DNA of 64,000 nt from Citrobacter arsenatis (GTDB lineage Bacteria; Pseudomonadota; Gammaproteobacteria; Enterobacterales; Enterobacteriaceae). Both the position numbers and the translations under genes were made by a program. Below are positions 45,499-54,426 of this stretch, one piece after another (within the stretch, counting starts at the first letter, position 1; each line of letters opens with the position of its first letter). The stretch lies in NCBI RefSeq assembly GCF_004353845.1, contig NZ_CP037864.1:372001-436000 (forward strand), given 5' to 3'. The notes beneath the pieces were generated by a model. That model ran no database searches, was not told where the DNA came from, and saw only the letters and a list, made by a program, of their open reading frames with translations.

Positions 45499-46440
45499 TT
45501 ATTTAACCGTCCAACCCTTATAACTGCCGACGTTGTTTTTATCGATCATCGTCACCGGGATCAGTACGGGTTCTTTCGGGGCGGGTTTCCCCTGCAATAT
45601 GTCATAGCCGATTTCGACCGCTTTGGCAGCCATCACCTGCGGATCTTGTGCCGGAGTCGCCACAAATAATGAGTTTTCGCGCTTCAGCGCCTCTTCACCG
45701 TCTGGCGATCCATCTACGCCGACAATAAAGAATTCGCTACGCTGCGCCTGTTTTGCCGCCAGATCGGCACCGATCGCAGTCGGATCGTTAATAGCGAATA
45801 CGCCGTCGATCTTCGGATTCGCTGCCAGCAGCGCGGTCATGATCTCCAGCCCGCCTTCGCGACTGCCTTTGGCGTTTTGGTTATGCGACAGCACCTTGAT
45901 GTCCGGGTGACGTTTAAACTCGGTCTGGCAGCCTTCCACGCGGTTTTGAACGGCGGAAACCGGCGGCCCGTTGATGATGACAACGTTGCCTTTGCCTTTC
46001 AGGCGGTCGGTGATGTATTTACAGGCCATTTCACCGGCCTGGGTGTTATCGGAGGTAATGGTGGCGTCAGCACCTTCCGCCGCCACGTCAACGGCAACCA
46101 CCACGATCCCGGCATCTTTCGCGCGTTTTACCGCCGGGCCGATGCCTTTGGAGTCGGCGGCGTTAAGGATAATCATGTCGACTTTAGCGGCAATAAAGTT
46201 GTCGATTTGCGACACCTGTTGCCCCAGATCGTAGCCGCTGGAAACCAGCGTCACTTTAACGCTATCCCCCGCCAGTTTGCGTGCTTCCAGCTCCGCGCCT
46301 TTGGTTATCTGCACGAAGAACGGGTTGGCCAGATCGCCCACCGTAACGCCGATCGATTTCAGTTCTTTTGCCTGCACAAACGGAGCTGCAGCAAGCAGTG
46401 CGCCAGCACAGAGCGCGGTAACTAATGGCTTCAAACGCAT
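45499..46440 (-). CDS. Sugar ABC transporter, periplasmic binding protein (RbsB family)
   Basis: 313 residues from ATG 46440: signal peptide MRLKPLVTALCAGALLAAAPFVQA, then a type I periplasmic binding fold (SIGVTVGDLANPFFVQITKG; VVAVDVAAEGADATITSDNT; VFAINDPTAIGADLAA). It would bind a pentose or hexose for the permease and ATPase encoded upstream on the same strand. In-frame codons upstream (to 46521) are REP sequence and are not used. Last gene before the vgrG insertion; the isomerase operon continues on the other side. Confidence 0.9.
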   Translation of the reverse strand: MRLKPLVTALCAGALLAAAPFVQAKELKSIGVTVGDLANPFFVQITKGAELEARKLAGDSVKVTLVSSGYDLGQQVSQIDNFIAAKVDMIILNAADSKGIGPAVKRAKDAGIVVVAVDVAAEGADATITSDNTQAGEMACKYITDRLKGKGNVVIINGPPVSAVQNRVEGCQTEFKRHPDIKVLSHNQNAKGSREGGLEIMTALLAANPKIDGVFAINDPTAIGADLAAKQAQRSEFFIVGVDGSPDGEEALKRENSLFVATPAQDPQVMAAKAVEIGYDILQGKPAPKEPVLIPVTMIDKNNVGSYKGWTVK

Positions 46441-46470
46441 ACTCGTTTCCTCACGTAGGGTATTGTTGTT

Positions 46471-46507
46471 ATAAGCCGGGTAAGGCGATTGCGCCGCCAT
46501 CCGGCAA
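46471..46507. repeat. REP unit between permease and binding-protein genes
   Basis: ataagccgggtaaggcgatt through gccatccggca: a single, slightly decayed REP in the 73-base gap, within an operon. Confidence 0.85.
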
Positions 46508-46513
46508 GTTTGT

Positions 46514-47509
46514 CTATGCACTTTGATGGTGTCGGGTACGGTATTTGTCGATCAGCACCGCTATGATGATCACCGCCCCTTTGATCACCAGTTGCCAGAA
46601 ATAGGAGACGCCCATCAGCGTCATGCCGTTATTGAGCGTGGCAATAATCAATGCCCCTACCAGCGTGCCGGTGATGGTGCCGATCCCGCCAACAAAACTG
46701 GTGCCGCCGAGGATCACCGCCGCGATGGCGTCCAGCTCATAGCCCATGCCTAAGTTGCCGTTGGCGCTGTACAGCCGCGAGGCGCTCATCACTCCGCCAA
46801 GACCTGAAAGCAAACCGCTCATGCCGTAGACGAACAGTAGCACCAGCCACACTTTGATCCCGGTTAAGCGAGCAGCCTGCATATTGCCGCCGACCGCGTA
46901 AATATGAACGCCGAGCGTGGTACGGCGCAGAATGAACCAACACACCACCACCACCGCCAGCGCAATGACCACCAGCCACGGAACCGGACCGAGATAGTTG
47001 TTACCGATCCACTCAAAGCTGATATTGGAATTAATCACCGTCGTGCCGTCGGCCAGCAGGTAGGCCGCGCCGCGCAGCGCCGTATACGTTCCAAGTGTGA
47101 CGATAAACGGCGGTAGTCCGGCAAAAGCGACCAGTGCGCCGTTAAACAACCCCAGCACCAGGCCGAGCATCAGCGCCGCCGGAATCGACAGCATGGCAAA
47201 CTCAGGAATAAGAGAAACGACCATGGCTGCTACGGCGGTGGTGCCGAGGATCGAACCAACCGAGAGGTCGATCCCGCCGGTCAGAATGATGAAGGTCATG
47301 CCAGCCGCCAGCACGATGTTGATCGACGCCTGACGGGTAATATTCAGCAGATTGCTTTCGGTAAAAAAGTTTGGCGCGATAAAGCCAAATACCGCCACAA
47401 TCAGGATGAGAATCGGTAAGATGCCGACCGTTTGCATCAGATCGCTCATCAGCATTTTTTTCGCGGAGGCGGATTTCGCCACCTGCTGGGGAGTGGTTGG
47501 ATTATTCAT
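46514..47509 (-). CDS. Sugar ABC transporter, permease (RbsC family)
   Basis: 331-residue inner-membrane permease with 8-10 helices and the family signatures TGGIDLSVGSILGTTAVAA and AVILGGTSFVGGIGTITGTL. Overlaps the ATPase gene by 8 bases, indicating coupled translation. Sugar specificity not readable. Confidence 0.92.
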   Translation of the reverse strand: MNNPTTPQQVAKSASAKKMLMSDLMQTVGILPILILIVAVFGFIAPNFFTESNLLNITRQASINIVLAAGMTFIILTGGIDLSVGSILGTTAVAAMVVSLIPEFAMLSIPAALMLGLVLGLFNGALVAFAGLPPFIVTLGTYTALRGAAYLLADGTTVINSNISFEWIGNNYLGPVPWLVVIALAVVVVCWFILRRTTLGVHIYAVGGNMQAARLTGIKVWLVLLFVYGMSGLLSGLGGVMSASRLYSANGNLGMGYELDAIAAVILGGTSFVGGIGTITGTLVGALIIATLNNGMTLMGVSYFWQLVIKGAVIIIAVLIDKYRTRHHQSA

Positions 47510-49025
47510 GGGGCACCGCCTGATGGTGGGAGTCGTTCACGCCGGTTGCCAGCGTCATAATGTTTTCCTGGGTAATACTTTGCCCGTTCAGCTCGCCGGC
47601 AATACTGCCTTCCCGCATGACGTACACGCGATCGCTCATACCGACAACTTCCGGCAGTTCGCTGGAGATCATCAGGATCGCCACGCCTTTGCGCGCCATA
47701 TCGTTCATGATCCGGTAGATCTCGCTTTTGGCACCGACGTCCACGCCGCGTGTGGGCTCATCGAGGATCAAAATACGTGGGCCGATCGCGACCCAGCGTG
47801 AAATCAGCAGTTTTTGCTGATTGCCGCCGGACAGTCCGCCTGCGCGCACCTGCGCGTGCGGAACGCGGATGTTGAGCAATTTGATGGCGTCATCGGAAAT
47901 AGCCTGCGCCTTTTTGCGATCGAGCATGCCCCAGTTAGCATCACGCTCCAGCGTCGCCATGGTGATGTTTTCTGCTGCCGCCAGCTCTAAAAACAATCCC
48001 TGTTCTTTGCGGTTTTCCGTCAGAAAGCCAATGCCATGGTCAATCGCCTCACGCGGGGAGTGGATCACCACCGGCTCACCGTCTACTTCAATCATGCCGC
48101 CGATGGCTTTACGCACGCCAAAAATCAGCTGAGCCAATTCAGAGCGCCCGGCGCCGACTAACCCGGCCAGGCCGACGATCTCCCCGGAGCGCACCAGTAA
48201 ACTGCACGGCTGAACTTTATGCCCGTCGGTCAGGTGATGAACGTTGAGACGCGCTTTACCTAAAGGAATATCGCGCTCTTTGTTGAACAGATCGCTTAAC
48301 GGGCGGCCCACCATCATGCGCACCAGCTCCGAAGCGTTGAGCTTGTCGCGGGTCAGGCTGCCAACGTATTGCCCGTCACGTAGGACGCTAACGCGGTCCG
48401 AGAGCTCATATACCTCCGCCATGCGGTGGCTGATGTAGATAATCGCCATCCCCTCATCGCGCAGGCGCATGATCAGTTCAAACAGGCGATGGGTTTCACG
48501 TGAGGAGAGGGCGGCGGTGGGTTCATCCATCACCAGAATGCGGCTGTTACGGTGCAGGGCGCGGGCGATTTCCACCTGCTGCTGTTCGGCGATGGTCAAC
48601 GTCATCACACGGTCGCTAGCCTTAAACTGGGCGCCGAGTCGGTCGATGACTTTCTGCGACTGCATCACCATCTCTTTACGCTGGACCAGACCGCCGCGCG
48701 ACAGCTCGCTGCCAAGAAAGATATTTTCCGCCACCGTCAGGTTCGGCGCGAGCTGCATCTCCTGGTAAATCAGCGTGATGCCCGCGCTGAGCGCATCTTT
48801 TGGCCCACGAATGTGGAACGGCTGACCGTCAATCAGGATCTCACCGCTGGTGGCGGTATAGGCGCCTGCGAGGATCTTCATCAGGGTGCTTTTCCCCGCG
48901 CCGTTCTCGCCCATCAGCGCATGAATCTCACCTGGCCAGACCGTTAAATCGACCCCTTTTAGCGCGTAAAATTTGCCAAACGCTTTAGCAATATTGCGCA
49001 TCTCCAGAACCGGTGTCCTGCTCAT
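47502..49025 (-). CDS. Sugar ABC transporter, ATP-binding protein (RbsA family)
   Basis: 507-residue double ATPase. N-half Walker A GENGAGKSTLMKIL, signature LTIAEQQQVEIARAL and Walker B ILVMDEPTAALS; C-half has a degenerate P-loop (GLVGAGRSELAQLI), signature LSGGNQQKLLISRW and ILILDEPTRGVDVG, as is normal for RbsA/XylG types. First gene of the importer operon; divergent from the hybrid kinase. Confidence 0.94.
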   Translation of the reverse strand: MSRTPVLEMRNIAKAFGKFYALKGVDLTVWPGEIHALMGENGAGKSTLMKILAGAYTATSGEILIDGQPFHIRGPKDALSAGITLIYQEMQLAPNLTVAENIFLGSELSRGGLVQRKEMVMQSQKVIDRLGAQFKASDRVMTLTIAEQQQVEIARALHRNSRILVMDEPTAALSSRETHRLFELIMRLRDEGMAIIYISHRMAEVYELSDRVSVLRDGQYVGSLTRDKLNASELVRMMVGRPLSDLFNKERDIPLGKARLNVHHLTDGHKVQPCSLLVRSGEIVGLAGLVGAGRSELAQLIFGVRKAIGGMIEVDGEPVVIHSPREAIDHGIGFLTENRKEQGLFLELAAAENITMATLERDANWGMLDRKKAQAISDDAIKLLNIRVPHAQVRAGGLSGGNQQKLLISRWVAIGPRILILDEPTRGVDVGAKSEIYRIMNDMARKGVAILMISSELPEVVGMSDRVYVMREGSIAGELNGQSITQENIMTLATGVNDSHHQAVPHE

Positions 49026-49139
49026 GGCGGATCTCCTGTGGGGTGGCCGATATCAGCAGTCCATCACAGGAATGTAAATGCAAAATGTCAGAAGCCGTTC
49101 ATATTTGTCATATTGCGATTTTTCTTCATGGAGCGTGAT
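49026..49139. promoter_or_regulatory. Divergent promoter region of importer operon and hybrid kinase
   Basis: 114 bases. Direct repeats tgtca at 49086-49090 and 49106-49110, exactly 20 bases apart, are the type of spacing used by OmpR-family regulators; binding by the regulator at 32987 is a guess. Confidence 0.4.
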
Positions 49140-51404
49140 ATGCCGCAACCGGGACGTCACTTTTTCGCCAGTGCGCGTGGACGATTGCTGTTCTTCAATC
49201 TGCTGGTGGTGGCGGTCACGCTGATGGTGAGCGGCGTGGCGGTGCTGGGGTTTCAGCACGCCAGCCAGATCCAGGAGCAGGTGCAGCAGCAAACCGTTGA
49301 CGACATGACAGGCAGCATGAACCTGGCGCGTGATACGGCGAACGTGGCAACGGCGGCGGTGCGGCTTTCGCAGGTGGTCGGCGCGCTGGAATACAAAGGT
49401 GAAGCGGAGCGGCTGCAGGAGACGCAACGGGCGCTGAAGCAATCGCTGGAACAACTGGCAGCCGCGCCGCTGGCGCAGCAGGAACCGGCGCTGGTTGAGC
49501 GTATTATCCAGCGTAGCCAGGAGCTACAAAGCAGCGTGGAAGGTATGCTGCAGCGCGGGCAGCAGCGGCATCTGGAACGTAACGCGCTGCTCAGTTCACT
49601 GTATCAGAATCAAAGTTATTTACGTCATCTGCAAAAGCTCACCGGCGCGCAGGATGACGTGCTGCTGGGACAAATAGACCGCTTAATTATCGCCGCCATT
49701 GAAACACCCACGCCGCGTTCGGTGGTGAAGCAACTGGATGGCGTGATGCCCGCGCTGCCTCTGCAAGCCAACAATCCGCTGATCACCAACATCCTCAACG
49801 ACTTCAACCTGGAACTGCATAAGCTGGAGCCGCTCTCTTCCGCGCTGGAGCAGAGCGATTTGGCGATCAACTGGTACATGTTTCATATCAAAGCGTTGGT
49901 GGCGATCCTCAACAGCGATATCAATCAGTATGCCTCGCAGGTGGCGTTGATCTCCGAACAGCGGGTGGCACAAAGCCATCAGGAACTGCAATCCGGCGCG
50001 TTGTTTATTTTGGCGTTTGCGCTGCTGGCGGTGGTGATCACCGGTTTTGCCGGGTGGTATATCTACCGTAACCTCGGTTCCAACCTGACGGCCATTTCAC
50101 GGGCGATGACCCGGCTGGCGCACGGTGAATCGGACGTTAGCGTACCGGCCCTGCAGCGTCGCGATGAGCTGGGCGAACTGGCCCGCGCCTTTAGCGTTTT
50201 TGCCCGTAATACGGCGTCGCTGGAGCACACCACCCGATTGCTAAAAGAAAAAACCAGCCAGATGGAAATCGACCGCACCGAGCGCCAGGGACTGGAAGAA
50301 GCGTTGTTGCACAGCCAAAAGCTGAAGGCGGTGGGGCAACTGACGGGCGGATTAGCGCATGATTTCAATAACCTGCTGGCGGTGATTATTGGCAGCCTGG
50401 ATTTGGTTGATCCGGATTCTCCCGACGCGCCGCGGGTCAATCGGGCGCTAAAAGCCGCCGAGCGCGGGGCGCTGCTTACCCAGCGGCTGCTGGCCTTTTC
50501 GCGCAAACAGTCATTGCATCCCCATGCGGTGGAGCTGAAAACGCTGCTGGAAAACCTGGGCGAACTGATGCGCCACTCTCTTCCGGCCACGTTGACGCTG
50601 GAGATTGAAGCCCAGTCTCCCGCCTGGCCCGCGTGGATTGACGTCAGCCAACTGGAAAACGCCATTATCAATCTGGTGATGAACGCCCGTGACGCCATGG
50701 ACGGGCAGGCGGGCACGATTAAAATCCGTACCTGGAATCAGCGGGTCACGCGCAGCGATGGGCGTAAGCAGGATATGGTGATGCTGGAGGTTGCCGACCA
50801 GGGAAACGGGATGTCGCAGGAGGTGAAAGCACAGGTTTTCGAGCCGTTTTTTACCACCAAACAGACCGGCAGCGGCAGCGGGCTGGGGCTATCGATGGTC
50901 TACGGTTTTGTGCGCCAGTCCGGAGGCCGGGTGGAGATCGAAAGCGCGCCCGGACAGGGAACAACGGTCAGATTGCAGCTTCCTCGCGCCGTTGTGCCAG
51001 TGCAGGCTCAGGCAGAACCTGTGGCGGTACATGCGGCGAACAGCGGTGAAAAACTGGTACTGGTGCTTGAAGATGAAGCCGATGTGCGCCAGACGTTATG
51101 TGAGCAGTTACACCTGCTGGGCTACCTGACGTTAGAGGCCGCCAACGGCGAACAGGCGATGCATATGCTGGCGGCTTCATCCGAGATTGATATTTTAATC
51201 AGCGACTTAATGCTACCAGGAGGGTTGAGTGGCGTGGATGTGGTGAATCATGCGCTGGCACATTATCCCCAGTTGAGCATCCTGCTGATTAGCGGTCAGG
51301 ATTTACGCCCGGCGCATAACCCGGCGCTGCCGGATGTGGCGTTGTTGCGAAAGCCCTTCACCCGGGGAGAACTGGCGCAGGCGCTGCGGCATTCGCGTAA
51401 TTGA
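49140..51404 (+). CDS. Hybrid sensor histidine kinase of the sugar locus
   Basis: 754 residues from ATG 49140 (ggag six bases upstream; ATG 49128 is an alternative adding four residues). Membrane helix about 16-38, a large helical periplasmic sensor to about 286, second helix about 287-310, HAMP linker, HisKA with H-box GGLAHDFNNLLAVI (His near 406), HATPase with N-box LVMNARDAM and G-boxes VADQGNGMS and GSGSGLGLSMVYG, and a C-terminal receiver (LEDEADVRQ; D near 688 in ISDLMLPGG; LLRKPF). Divergent from the sugar importer. Its likely partner is the OmpR-family regulator at 32987. The ligand is presumably sensed directly or through the binding protein. Confidence 0.9.
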   Translation: MPQPGRHFFASARGRLLFFNLLVVAVTLMVSGVAVLGFQHASQIQEQVQQQTVDDMTGSMNLARDTANVATAAVRLSQVVGALEYKGEAERLQETQRALKQSLEQLAAAPLAQQEPALVERIIQRSQELQSSVEGMLQRGQQRHLERNALLSSLYQNQSYLRHLQKLTGAQDDVLLGQIDRLIIAAIETPTPRSVVKQLDGVMPALPLQANNPLITNILNDFNLELHKLEPLSSALEQSDLAINWYMFHIKALVAILNSDINQYASQVALISEQRVAQSHQELQSGALFILAFALLAVVITGFAGWYIYRNLGSNLTAISRAMTRLAHGESDVSVPALQRRDELGELARAFSVFARNTASLEHTTRLLKEKTSQMEIDRTERQGLEEALLHSQKLKAVGQLTGGLAHDFNNLLAVIIGSLDLVDPDSPDAPRVNRALKAAERGALLTQRLLAFSRKQSLHPHAVELKTLLENLGELMRHSLPATLTLEIEAQSPAWPAWIDVSQLENAIINLVMNARDAMDGQAGTIKIRTWNQRVTRSDGRKQDMVMLEVADQGNGMSQEVKAQVFEPFFTTKQTGSGSGLGLSMVYGFVRQSGGRVEIESAPGQGTTVRLQLPRAVVPVQAQAEPVAVHAANSGEKLVLVLEDEADVRQTLCEQLHLLGYLTLEAANGEQAMHMLAASSEIDILISDLMLPGGLSGVDVVNHALAHYPQLSILLISGQDLRPAHNPALPDVALLRKPFTRGELAQALRHSRN

Positions 51405-51473
51405 GATTCCTCCGCTACCCGCGCAAATACGCTTTGATTACCGTGGGACGAGTTTCTTGATGAGGCTGGTTTT

Positions 51474-51803
51474 ATGCAACGCTCCGCGACATTCCTTCTT
51501 TTTAGTTTGCTGATGCTGACCACCGTATCGGCGCAGGCGGATATTATCGATGACGCCATTGGTAATATTCAGCAGGCGATTAACGACGCATACAAACCGG
51601 ATAACGGGCGGGATTATGATGACTCCCGTGATGAAAGCTGGCAGCGCCAGATGAGTGACGACCGGCGCAGGCAATATGACAATCGCCGCCGCCAGTTTGA
51701 AGATCGACGTCGCCAACTGGATGACCGTCAGCGCCAGCTCGATCAGGAACGGCGTCAGTTAGAGGACGAAGAGCGCAGAATGGAAGAAGATTACGATCGT
51801 TAG
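51474..51803 (+). CDS. yjdP: YjdP family protein
   Basis: 109-residue secreted protein with a signal peptide (MQRSATFLLFSLLMLTTVSAQA), a short ordered start (DIIDDAIGNIQQAINDAY) and a long, highly charged Arg/Asp/Gln tail with heptad-like repeats (DDRRRQYDNRRRQFEDRRRQ), predicted to be a single coiled coil. Corresponds to E. coli YjdP (PhnQ), found next to phnP as here. Function unknown. Confidence 0.92.
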   Translation: MQRSATFLLFSLLMLTTVSAQADIIDDAIGNIQQAINDAYKPDNGRDYDDSRDESWQRQMSDDRRRQYDNRRRQFEDRRRQLDDRQRQLDQERRQLEDEERRMEEDYDR

Positions 51804-51883
51804 CTATAACTATTTAAATTTAAGAGTATTTTATCCCCTGTAAGGGATTTAGCTTTCAGCTAAACATCTCGCCATTTTATGTT

Positions 51884-51918
51884 AATGTATGCACTTGAGC
51901 ACAGTGCATGTATGCATT
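51884..51918. promoter_or_regulatory. Candidate HigA operator/promoter
   Basis: Two tgtatgca copies (51886-51893 and 51909-51916) flank an inverted tgcact/agtgca pair (51890-51895 and 51903-51908), 40-75 bases before the toxin start; typical of an autoregulated toxin-antitoxin promoter. Confidence 0.55.
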
Positions 51919-51958
51919 ACAATCTCTTTATGCTTATGGAAAAGGAGCGGGCAATGGA

Positions 51959-52261
51959 ATGTCTAAATCATTAAATATCAGAAATTTTCGGGATACATGG
52001 CTTGAAGATTTTTTTGAACGGGCGACACCGCACAGAAAAATACCCGCGGATATTCACACTGCATTAGCCAGAAAGCTAGATATCATTAATGCGGCTGTTT
52101 CGCATCGGGATTTGCGCTCGCCACCCGGTAACAGATATGAAGAGTTAACTGGAAAATTACAGGAATATTCTTCAATCAGAGTAAACAAGCAGTACCGATT
52201 AATATTTAAATGGATTAACGGTAAGGCCGAAGATGTGTACTTAGATCCACACATCTACTAG
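51959..52261 (+). CDS. higB: RelE/HigB-type toxin
   Basis: 100-residue toxin of the HigB/RelE superfamily (host-inhibition type, plasmid-maintenance killer branch), which cleaves mRNA at the ribosome. Motifs: WLEDFFERATPHRKIP, an R-rich segment SPPGNRYEELTG and the C-terminal SIRVNKQYRLIFKW...VYLDPHIY with catalytic-type Arg/Tyr/His. I start at ATG 51959 (MSKSLNIRNF), preceded by aaaggagcgggc; the longer frame to 51908 lacks a site. Toxin precedes antitoxin, as in higBA. Confidence 0.86.
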   Translation: MSKSLNIRNFRDTWLEDFFERATPHRKIPADIHTALARKLDIINAAVSHRDLRSPPGNRYEELTGKLQEYSSIRVNKQYRLIFKWINGKAEDVYLDPHIY

Positions 52262-52287
52262 AACTAGAGAAAATCTAAGGTAACGAT

Positions 52288-52629
52288 ATGAAACAGGCAA
52301 CCAGAAAACCAACGACTGTGGGTGATATCCTGCAATATGAATACCTGGAGCCGCTCGAGCTGAAAATTAATGATCTGGCTGAAATACTGCATGTTCATCG
52401 CAATACGGTGAGCGCACTGGTCAACAATAATCGCAAATTAACAACGGATATGGCGTTTCGTTTGGCCAAAGCGTTCGATACTTCCGTTGATTTCTGGCGT
52501 AACTTACAGGCGGCGGTTGACCTGTGGGAAGTTGAAAATGACATGCGGGCGCAAGAAGAACTGAACCGCATTGTTTCGGTTAAAGATTTTATTGCTCAGC
52601 GAAATGGCGAGTCTAAAAAAGTCGCCTGA
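52288..52629 (+). CDS. higA: HigA/VapI-family antitoxin
   Basis: 113-residue XRE-type DNA-binding antitoxin with a helix-turn-helix (INDLAEILHVHRNTVSALVN) and the HigA hallmark KLTTDMAFRLAKAFDTSVDFW. Expected to neutralise the toxin encoded 26 bases upstream and repress their promoter. A ctaaggtaac site precedes ATG 52288. Confidence 0.9.
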   Translation: MKQATRKPTTVGDILQYEYLEPLELKINDLAEILHVHRNTVSALVNNNRKLTTDMAFRLAKAFDTSVDFWRNLQAAVDLWEVENDMRAQEELNRIVSVKDFIAQRNGESKKVA

Positions 52630-52638
52630 ATGTCAGCT

Positions 52639-52677
52639 TGTAGGCCGGATAAGATGTTTTTATCGCATCCGGCAAAT
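52639..52677. repeat. REP unit between higA and phnP
   Basis: tgtaggccggataagatgtt ... atcgcatccggca: one REP in the gap between convergent higA and phnP. Confidence 0.88.
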
Positions 52678-52681
52678 TTCT

Positions 52682-53440
52682 TTACTCCAGCACAATCTCC
52701 ATGCCGTCATACCCCGCCTCAAATCCTGCCGGCAGCGGATTTTCCATCATCCACAGGTCGAACTGATGGCTGATATGCGTCAGGATCACCCGTGGGCAGC
52801 GGATAACCGCGTTCAAGGCGATAACGGTATTTACATCGCAGTGATTGCGCGGTGGCTCGGCGCGCGGGGCGTGGCTGCAGTCGATGATAATCACCTGAGG
52901 TTGGTTATTGTGGAGAAACTTCAGCGTCTTGTCGGGAAGTCCGGCGGTATCGGAGAGCCACGCCACGCGGCTGTGTGCGGACTCAAGCAGATAGCCAAAC
53001 GTCAGCTTTGAATGGTTGAGCGGCAGCGGTGTGACCTGCAATCCTTGCAGGTCAAACACCACGAATGGCGCGACGGTATGGCTAAAATCGAGAATGCCGG
53101 GGTGCTTAAACAGATCGTCGCAACCCTGCTCATCCGGCGGTCCGTACACCGGGATAGTCGCCCCCACGCCCCAACGCAGTGGAAACAGCCCCTGCACGTG
53201 ATCCATATGATAGTGGGTCAGTAGAAACTGCTGGAAGCAGCCCGCTGGCCAGTCGTCCATCAGATGCGGGATCCCCGCGTCCAGCAGGGTCACCGCATCA
53301 TTAAATTTGACCACCCCGCTACATGGGCGTCGACGGTATTGCGCCTGTAAGCGTGCTCGTTGGCAGGCTGCACAGTCGCAGCCAAATGTCGGCACCAGCT
53401 GTGCGCCGCCCGTTCCCGTTAGCGTAATGGTCAGACTCAT
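52682..53440 (-). CDS. phnP: Phosphoribosyl cyclic phosphodiesterase PhnP
   Basis: Metallo-beta-lactamase-fold enzyme that opens 5-phosphoribosyl-1,2-cyclic phosphate, the product of the C-P lyase reaction, to ribose 1,5-bisphosphate. 252 residues as in E. coli, with the zinc motif LTHYHMDHVQGL, WLSDTAGL and IDCSHAPR. A zinc-site cysteine cluster (CDCAACQRARLQAQ) lies near the N-terminus. Last gene of phnC-P. Confidence 0.96.
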   Translation of the reverse strand: MSLTITLTGTGGAQLVPTFGCDCAACQRARLQAQYRRRPCSGVVKFNDAVTLLDAGIPHLMDDWPAGCFQQFLLTHYHMDHVQGLFPLRWGVGATIPVYGPPDEQGCDDLFKHPGILDFSHTVAPFVVFDLQGLQVTPLPLNHSKLTFGYLLESAHSRVAWLSDTAGLPDKTLKFLHNNQPQVIIIDCSHAPRAEPPRNHCDVNTVIALNAVIRCPRVILTHISHQFDLWMMENPLPAGFEAGYDGMEIVLE

Positions 53441-53448
53441 GGCTCCCC

Positions 53449-53883
53449 CTATAACGGTTTGGTGAAGCGAAAATGGCTCATGGTATAGCCTTCGCGCTGG
53501 TAAAAACGGTGCGCGTCAAGGCGTTGGGTGCTGGTGGAAAGCTCGGTGACTTCTGCGCCTGCTTCGCGCGCGGCGGCTTCGGCCCAGGCCAGTAGCTGGC
53601 TGCCGACCCTTAACCCTCGCGCCTGCGGCATCACCACCAGTTCCTGGATTTCGCCAATCCAGTTGGCGTGGTGCAGATGAAACTGCAGGTGCAGACCGAT
53701 CAAGCCGACGACCTGCCCGTCGATCAGCGCCAGCTGGTAGTGCATATTGGCATCTTGCAGATTAGCGGCGTAACCAGCGCTAAAAGCCTGCAGGTCAAAT
53801 TGACCCTGTTTCAACTCGCAGATCAGCGCGTAAACCGCATCGGTATCGTAGAGCGTGGCGCGGCGTAATTCACAGACAGACAT
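53449..53883 (-). CDS. phnO: Aminoalkylphosphonate N-acetyltransferase PhnO
   Basis: GNAT-family acetyltransferase (144 residues) that acetylates aminoalkylphosphonates such as 1-aminomethylphosphonate using acetyl-CoA. The acetyl-CoA motif is QELVVMPQARGLRVGSQLLA. Overlaps phnN by 14 bases. Confidence 0.95.
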   Translation of the reverse strand: MSVCELRRATLYDTDAVYALICELKQGQFDLQAFSAGYAANLQDANMHYQLALIDGQVVGLIGLHLQFHLHHANWIGEIQELVVMPQARGLRVGSQLLAWAEAAAREAGAEVTELSTSTQRLDAHRFYQREGYTMSHFRFTKPL

Positions 53884-54424
53884 GTTTCTTCTCCTTGCGT
53901 CCCATCAGTGCGAGCAGTGTATCGACAGACTGTAGCAAACTACCATCGTTATTCAGGACGTGGCAGTCATACGGCGCGTAGCGCGCCGCGCGTTCGAGGC
54001 GGGCAGCGATTTCAGTTTCGCTCTCCCGCCCACGCGCCTGCAGGCGCTGGCGGAGAATTGCCGGAGAAACCTGTAAGCAAATGGGAAGCAAAGAAGCGCC
54101 ATAACGGGCCTGCGCCTGGGGCAGATGCGCACGCGAGCCGTTGACCACCACATCAAAACCAGCATGCAGCCAGAGGTCTATCTCCACGCCGACGCCGTAG
54201 TAGAAGCCGTTGGCGTGCCAGCTCAGCGCCAGCAGGTTCTGCCCGGCGCGGGTAAAAAACTCTGGTTCACTTAGCGCAATATGATTTTCATTCCCGGCGT
54301 TGGCGGCGCGGGTGATGTAACGATGCGCCACCAGCAGTTGCGTCGGTTCCTGCTGGCGCAATTCTGCCAGCAGGCTGTCCTTACCGGAGCCGGACGGCCC
54401 CATCAGCCAGATCAGTTTACCCAT
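53870..54424 (-). CDS. phnN: Ribose 1,5-bisphosphate phosphokinase PhnN
   Basis: P-loop kinase (guanylate-kinase-like) converting ribose 1,5-bisphosphate to PRPP, the final step of phosphonate carbon salvage. 184 residues; Walker A is GPSGSGKDSLL at residues 9-19. Two bases separate it from phnM. Confidence 0.95.
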   Translation of the reverse strand: MGKLIWLMGPSGSGKDSLLAELRQQEPTQLLVAHRYITRAANAGNENHIALSEPEFFTRAGQNLLALSWHANGFYYGVGVEIDLWLHAGFDVVVNGSRAHLPQAQARYGASLLPICLQVSPAILRQRLQARGRESETEIAARLERAARYAPYDCHVLNNDGSLLQSVDTLLALMGRKEKKHVCL

Positions 54425-54426
54425 AG

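Noticed and set aside
45499..49025. D-allose importer alsBAC
   Set aside because: The genes lie in the slot used by als in K-12, but the sequences are only generically RbsABC-like and the neighbours are lyxose-type rather than allose genes.
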